Shown piece after piece: positions 35,601 through 39,926 of a stretch of DNA of 39,926 nt. The position numbers and the translations under genes are program-made. This DNA comes from an uncultured Methanomicrobiales archaeon (GTDB taxonomy: Archaea; Halobacteriota; Methanomicrobia; Methanomicrobiales; Methanospirillaceae). A model generated the notes under the pieces. The model searched no databases. It saw nothing but the letters and a program-made list of their open reading frames with translations, and had not been told where the DNA came from. Within the stretch, counting starts at the first letter, position 1, and every line of letters begins with the position of its first letter. Location: contig CAIKOD010000155.1 of assembly GCA_903828975.1 (NCBI GenBank), positions 1 through 39,926 on the forward strand, in the 5' to 3' direction.

Positions 35601-36038
35601 TCACTTTCTTCTATCCTTGGTCTTTTTTTCCATCAATATCAGCGCTTCTTTAATTTCTGTTGAGGGGGTGAACCCTCCGACATCATGTTTTCCAACAATA
35701 CGGTGGCATGGAATAACCAGCGGTGTCGGGTTCCTTCGCATCGCCTGGCCCACCACCCTTGGAGATGTGGAAACCTTCATGGCTATTTCGCCATATGTTG
35801 CAGTTTCCCCGTACGCGACCTTCCTGACCTCCCGGTAAATTTGCCCGTAAATCGTTGGATACGCAGTGGCAACGCTCTCCAGTGACTGGAAACTTTCTTC
35901 TTTACCTGCACAATAGCGGATAAAGGAGCGGGGCACCATTCCAGTTAATGGGAATCTGGAAAACACTACCTGGAAAATTGTATCTCCCGACCACCAGACA
36001 TGCACAAACCAGAGTCCGAAACGGCAGGAACCACTCAT
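35601..36038 (-). CDS. ogt: methylated-DNA-protein-cysteine methyltransferase
   Basis: A 145-residue MGMT/Ogt protein with the active-site motif PCHRIV (Cys111), the preceding helix-turn-helix region with YGEIAMKVSTSPRVVGQAMRRNP and the following GGF. It removes alkyl groups from O6-alkylguanine in DNA by suicide transfer to the cysteine. The start at 36038 overlaps the helicase stop by four bases (ATGA), implying translational coupling. The region upstream of PCHR is somewhat short and diverged but complete. Confidence 0.93.
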   Translation of the reverse strand: MSGSCRFGLWFVHVWWSGDTIFQVVFSRFPLTGMVPRSFIRYCAGKEESFQSLESVATAYPTIYGQIYREVRKVAYGETATYGEIAMKVSTSPRVVGQAMRRNPTPLVIPCHRIVGKHDVGGFTPSTEIKEALILMEKKTKDRRK

Positions 36039-38050
36039 AACCTCCAATGTGACATCATCTCCCTGAATTCATTGAGGTCGCATTCTATTATCTCTTCCCT
36101 GATCCACGCAGGGAGTCCGCGGATGACCTTCGGCTCAAGGAATCGTTTCTCACCGAATACCAGTACACCCCGGTCTTCCGGAGTCCGTATGACCCGGCCA
36201 AGGGCCTGTTGTGCACGGTTGATGGCAGGCAGAGTGTAACAGATGAATTCGCCTTCTTCCCCGAATTTGTGGCGGAAGTAATCAATAACCATCCTCCTGG
36301 GCCGGTTAAATGGCGCCAGGGGCAATCCAATCACAAGTGCACCCGAGAGCATATCCCCCCGGTAATCAAGGCCCTCACTCCATTTCCCACCGCAGACTGC
36401 AAAAATTATTCCTGATTTATTTACGGCCGGAAGCGCCATAAACTCGTTCAATGCAATATTCGCATCTTTTGCATCTTTTGGCTCAATAAAGACCTTTTTT
36501 TTCGATATCCCTGACACAACCCTGGCTGCATACTGGTCAAGGATCTGGTAGGACGGGAAGTATACGGCCAAATTCCCGGGAAGCTTTGTAAATACCACTA
36601 TATAATTCACGATATTCTGGGTATTTCCTTTGTCCTGCCGCTGTGAGAAAGAGGTGGTGATATCACGCGCACATAAGATCTTCCGGTTCTGTTTCGGAAA
36701 AGAATTCGGGAGAGAACAAAGTGTAACATCCGTGTCTCCAAAATAGTACTTCCGGTAACTGGTGACCGGGGAAAGGGTCCCCGAAATCATCGTGCAACTG
36801 TAATGTGATCCACCAAGTTCGCGCATTTTTGGCCCCGGATCAATATTCCGCACTTCAAGAAAGATTGAATCTTCATCTTTTTTATAAACAGTAAGGTATG
36901 ACGTATCAGAAGCCGACTGTTCCAGGTGGAACATGAAAGCGGTGAGGCGTTCAATGGCAGTTTCCTTAAACTCACCCGCACGGATATTACTCTCCCTGAT
37001 CCGCTCGCTGATAGACATTAGTTCCTCTACAATTTCAGAAAGGGAACCATATAATGAACCTTTAAGGATAATCCGTTCGAATATTCCGGGGTCAAACCAG
37101 TCTTCAGTTTCAAGGGAGCTCTTCAGACCCTGCATGAAGTCCTTGATCCGCGGTATCAGGTGATGAACAGCCTCGACACCTTTAATCGTTCTTTTCAGGA
37201 GCAGGAGCTCGTGGGCAGCCTGTTCAAGGGAAGGTTCTTCTAAACGGACTGACTGAACATCCTGTAATACCTCGCCGCAGTTATGCGCCTCGTCAATGAG
37301 AAGGAGTATATCTGATGCTTCAACTCCAATCGACTGGTAGAGCTGTTCCCTGACCATATCATCAAACAGGTGATAATAATTGAGGACGATAACATCAGCT
37401 TTCTGCGCTGCATAGAGCATCGTTTCGTACGGGCATATTTCGCCACATAACTCTGTTAATTGCTGGGGCTGAACACCCGGGAGCAGCACCCGGTCTGCTT
37501 TCACCCGTAGAGGGGGGGAGGGGGCCATCTTCAGTGCACCTCCTTCTGCCTTAAGGTAAATCCTGCTGTTGATAAAATACGGGCAGATCATCGGGTGATC
37601 ATGGTCAATCCGTGCGACCTGTTTTTTGATGACCGGATCTAAGGCCGGTACCAGCGACCCCTGCTCAGCGCGTTCGCGCATAAGTGAGGTGGTGAGACCT
37701 TTTACCCCTTCGCATCTCCGGTAGACGTCCCCCTCCCCGCCAAGCGGGCATAAGTTGGATTTCCCGACAAGAAATGAAAATTTTAGCGCCGGTTTCTTTT
37801 TTTTTATAAGTGATAATTCACGAATAAAGGTTGTCAGCTGGCTGATAGTCCTCACGGCGATGATGACCTTGCGGCTCCCCCGCTCGGATAGTAATGCCGC
37901 AACAGCGCTCGACTTCCCGCTGCCGGTGGGGGCATCAATCATGACAATACCCCCCTGTTTTGCCCTTGCCGCCACCACTTCAAGCATCTGCCGTTGATTC
38001 GGCCGGTAGCTGTCGTAGGGGAACCATTCGTCGAGGTGATCCATTAACAT
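36035..38050 (-). CDS. XPD/DinG-type Fe-S superfamily 2 DNA helicase
   Basis: A 671-residue helicase from ATG 38050 (a second ATG at 38044). Walker A DAPTGSGKSSAV, DEAH box LLIDEAHNC, motif V/VI GGKWSEGLDYRG and QALGRVIRTPEDRG. Four cysteines spaced as in the XPD iron-sulfur domain lie between them: CPLGG, RRCEG, MICPY and GEICPYE. It is thus an XPD-like (Rad3/DinG) 5'-3' helicase for DNA repair. The ORF extends upstream to 38227, but that part overlaps purB on the other strand and lacks family similarity. It is followed by an overlapping alkylguanine transferase gene, which fits a DNA repair unit. Confidence 0.93.
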   Translation of the reverse strand: MLMDHLDEWFPYDSYRPNQRQMLEVVAARAKQGGIVMIDAPTGSGKSSAVAALLSERGSRKVIIAVRTISQLTTFIRELSLIKKKKPALKFSFLVGKSNLCPLGGEGDVYRRCEGVKGLTTSLMRERAEQGSLVPALDPVIKKQVARIDHDHPMICPYFINSRIYLKAEGGALKMAPSPPLRVKADRVLLPGVQPQQLTELCGEICPYETMLYAAQKADVIVLNYYHLFDDMVREQLYQSIGVEASDILLLIDEAHNCGEVLQDVQSVRLEEPSLEQAAHELLLLKRTIKGVEAVHHLIPRIKDFMQGLKSSLETEDWFDPGIFERIILKGSLYGSLSEIVEELMSISERIRESNIRAGEFKETAIERLTAFMFHLEQSASDTSYLTVYKKDEDSIFLEVRNIDPGPKMRELGGSHYSCTMISGTLSPVTSYRKYYFGDTDVTLCSLPNSFPKQNRKILCARDITTSFSQRQDKGNTQNIVNYIVVFTKLPGNLAVYFPSYQILDQYAARVVSGISKKKVFIEPKDAKDANIALNEFMALPAVNKSGIIFAVCGGKWSEGLDYRGDMLSGALVIGLPLAPFNRPRRMVIDYFRHKFGEEGEFICYTLPAINRAQQALGRVIRTPEDRGVLVFGEKRFLEPKVIRGLPAWIREEIIECDLNEFREMMSHWRL

Positions 38051-38056
38051 ATAATA
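38049..38056 (+). promoter_or_regulatory. putative TATA box of purB
   Basis: ATATAATA at 38049-38056 lies about 43-50 bases before the purB ATG; with a start site about 25 bases downstream it leaves a 20-base leader that includes the ribosome binding site AGGAGAGG (38081-38088). It overlaps the start of the divergent helicase gene. Confidence 0.5.
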
Positions 38057-38098
38057 GGTTTCACAATGCTTTAGAATAGCAGGAGAGGATCTTTTCAG

Positions 38099-39439
38099 AT
38101 GGCAGTCCACCCGATCGAATACCGTTATGGAACAAAAGAAATGCGCCACATCTGGGGCGAAGAAAACCGGTTCAACTGTATAATCGCTGCTGAAATTGCT
38201 CTTGCACGCGCAGAGGCAGTTCATCACATGATCCCGTCATCGGCAGCAGACGAGATTGAAAAATGCGCAAAAAATGCAAACATTGCACGGGCAAAAGAGA
38301 TCGAGGAAGAGATCAGCCATGATATGATGGCGATTGTAAAATCAATATCAGAAGAATGCGGGGCCTCTGCCAGGTGGGTCCATTACGGCGCAACATCGAA
38401 CGATATGCTTGACACTGCAACCGGACTTCAGTTAAAACAATCGCTGGAACTGATAGATATAAAATTAAAAAATCTCCTATCAGTCCTTCTTACCCGTAGC
38501 AGCGAAACAATAAACCTTGTTTGTGCCGGAAGGACTCATGGCCAGATTGGTGTACCAACCACGTACGGGTTGAGATTTGCAATCTGGGCAAGTGAAACCG
38601 GAAGGCATATTGAGAGACTGAATGAGATCAGGCCTCGCGTGGCGGTTGGCCAGATGACAGGGGCAGTCGGGACGCAGGCATCACTTGGCAACAGGGGTAT
38701 CGAAGTACAGGAGACGATGATGTCAATTCTGGGCCTTTCACATGTCGACGTCTCCAACCAGGTTATTTCCCGTGACCGTTATGCCGAGTATTTTATGTTC
38801 CTCGCGAACGTAGCGACCACCCTTGATAAAATCGGAGTCGAAATCAGGTCACTCCAGCGGACAGAGATCGGTGAACTCGAGGAAGCGTTTGGAAAACAGC
38901 AGGTCGGTTCAAGCACGATGCCGCATAAAAGAAATCCGATAAAAAGCGAGCAGGTATGCGGGCTTGCACGGGTTATACGGGCTGCAGTTGAACCTGCACT
39001 CCTCAATAACACCCTCTGGGACGAACGTGACCTTACAAATTCATCCTGTGAGCGGGTAATATTCCCGGAGGCCACGATATTAACCGATCATGTCCTCCAT
39101 GTGATGACCCGGGTACTCGAGGGGTTATGCATCCGGGAAGACCGGATCCGCGAGAATTTAAATTTTCTCCATGGGGTCAACATGGCGGAGTCAATTATGA
39201 TCGAACTGACAAAAAAAGGCATGGATCGTCAGGAAGCTCATGAAATTGTCAGGATTGCCAGCATGGAGGCATTGGCGGGAAAACGCGCACTCGCCGAAGT
39301 GCTGGGTACACATACCAAAGTACTCGAATTGTTCACTCCCAGGGAGATTGGGGAGCTGTTAAATCCTGATAACTATATCGGGACAGCCATCCGGCAGGTT
39401 GAACAGGTCATCAAAAAACTCAGCCCCATGACCCTGTGA
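38099..39439 (+). CDS. purB: adenylosuccinate lyase
   Basis: A 446-residue PurB of the fumarase/aspartase superfamily, with the signature SSTMPHKRNPIKSE near residue 275, YGATSNDMLDTA near residue 100, and GRTHGQIGVPTTYG near residue 143. It catalyses two steps of purine synthesis: cleavage of SAICAR to AICAR and of adenylosuccinate to AMP, releasing fumarate. Length is normal and the start is supported by a strong ribosome binding site. It is divergent from the helicase gene with a 48-base gap. Confidence 0.97.
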   Translation: MAVHPIEYRYGTKEMRHIWGEENRFNCIIAAEIALARAEAVHHMIPSSAADEIEKCAKNANIARAKEIEEEISHDMMAIVKSISEECGASARWVHYGATSNDMLDTATGLQLKQSLELIDIKLKNLLSVLLTRSSETINLVCAGRTHGQIGVPTTYGLRFAIWASETGRHIERLNEIRPRVAVGQMTGAVGTQASLGNRGIEVQETMMSILGLSHVDVSNQVISRDRYAEYFMFLANVATTLDKIGVEIRSLQRTEIGELEEAFGKQQVGSSTMPHKRNPIKSEQVCGLARVIRAAVEPALLNNTLWDERDLTNSSCERVIFPEATILTDHVLHVMTRVLEGLCIREDRIRENLNFLHGVNMAESIMIELTKKGMDRQEAHEIVRIASMEALAGKRALAEVLGTHTKVLELFTPREIGELLNPDNYIGTAIRQVEQVIKKLSPMTL

Positions 39440-39513
39440 TATATGCAAATCTTTGTTATGACCAGAATTAAATTTTTCCCGTCAAAAAAAAGGTAAAATA
39501 ATTATTGGAGCAT

Positions 39514-39708
39514 CTATTCTTCAAGGGTTTCTTTTCCGGATTCCGCGGGTCTTTTAAAGGATTCAATAAGTATAATCTCCTGGATTTCAGGGATGAATTC
39601 AAAAGATTCGTGAATAACCCGGCTCCTCCACATCACCCAGCGGCGGTCATAGTTGATACCCGGGGGGAGGTTGATTGTGAGGTTGCCGTCAAGAAAAGAG
39701 ATTTCCAT
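39514..39708 (-). CDS. conserved-looking protein at the right edge, start unclear
   Basis: From the ATG at 39708 the product is 64 residues (DGNLTINLPPGINYDRRWVM; SFEFIPEIQEIILIESF). The same frame is open to 39861 and still reads like protein (VRIDSKVDDLIEKVKGLIHL, then YAGRDMEIS), so the true gene is probably about 90-115 residues, but no ATG, GTG or TTG is present in that extension. ATG codons in another frame (39803, 39821) run into TAA at 39780-39782, so a one-base indel near 39785 could join them. No known family was recognised. Sequence beyond 39861 is AT-rich and may hold the promoter. Confidence 0.5.
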   Translation of the reverse strand: MEISFLDGNLTINLPPGINYDRRWVMWRSRVIHESFEFIPEIQEIILIESFKRPAESGKETLEE

Positions 39709-39926
39709 GTCGCGGCCTGCATAAAGGTGAATTAACCCCTTTACCTTTTCTATGAGGTCGTCAACCTTCGAATCGATCCTTACATCCTGAGTTCCCGATC
39801 CATAAGCGCAAACGACACCATCCGACTCCGTGCAAAACGGAAAATAATATGAAATAATTCCTTATTTTAAATTTAAATTATAATCTGAAGCGGAAAGTTT
39901 AATTAATAAATGCGCTTATATTACAA

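Noticed and set aside
38051-38227. 59-residue N-terminal extension of the helicase
   Set aside because: It overlaps purB on the opposite strand and has no helicase family features; the ATG at 38050 fits the usual start.

Overview
The window looks like a chromosomal segment of a motile methanogenic euryarchaeon, most likely of the Methanomicrobiales; that rank is inferred, not proven. The evidence is an archaellum (arl/fla) operon joined to a che operon with the archaea-only adaptor CheF, a pyruvoyl-dependent arginine decarboxylase, an XPD-like helicase, a class III archaellin signal peptide, and TATA-type promoters with short leaders. No rRNA, complete tRNA, CRISPR array or insertion sequence was recognised.

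Layout. 1-3.7 kb: the end of an Fe-S protein, then unlinked genes (TspO, a CxxCxxCC cluster protein, PspC, a ROK sugar kinase, an FMN-binding PNPOx-like protein). 3.7-9.1 kb, minus strand: carA-carB-argG for carbamoyl phosphate and arginine, divergent from an arginine decarboxylase (9.3-9.9 kb). 10.0-23.8 kb, minus strand, read from 23.8 kb downwards: arlB, arlD/E, arlG, arlF, then after a 256-bp gap with its own promoter-like signals arlH, arlI, arlJ, an unrecognised membrane-anchored acidic protein, cheF, and then cheY, cheB, cheA, cheC, cheD. 23.9-27.5 kb: four or five poorly known genes (a membrane HEAT-repeat protein, a 343-residue unknown, a two-gene + strand pair). 27.5-33.2 kb: a second chemotaxis module with cheR, cheW, a hybrid PAS-CheW protein, a ParA/MinD-type ATPase and two tiny paralogous membrane proteins. 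33.2-39.9 kb: rubredoxin, a lipoprotein, a frameshifted mobA, an O6-alkylguanine DNA methyltransferase overlapping an XPD-like helicase, purB, and a small conserved-looking gene at the right edge.

Together the central 20 kb can encode an archaellum motor (ArlB filament, ArlF/G stator-like proteins, ArlH/I/J motor), the switch adaptor (ArlD/E, CheF) and the complete soluble signalling set (CheA, B, C, D, R, W, Y). No complete methyl-accepting receptor is present, so receptors must lie elsewhere. Candidate additions to this system are the 421-residue protein between arlJ and cheF, the ParA plus PAS-CheW pair, and the small membrane protein pair.

The most unusual stretch is the roughly 1-kb gap at 28.8-29.8 kb between cheW and the PAS-CheW gene. 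It holds several perfect inverted repeats, including a multi-stem GC-rich element followed by a terminator-like hairpin and T-run on the + strand, consistent with an undescribed structured RNA. Several genes in the last 7 kb (TPR protein, mobA, the 39.5-kb gene) have coding-like sequence upstream without a usable start, which points either to real decay or to single-base assembly errors.
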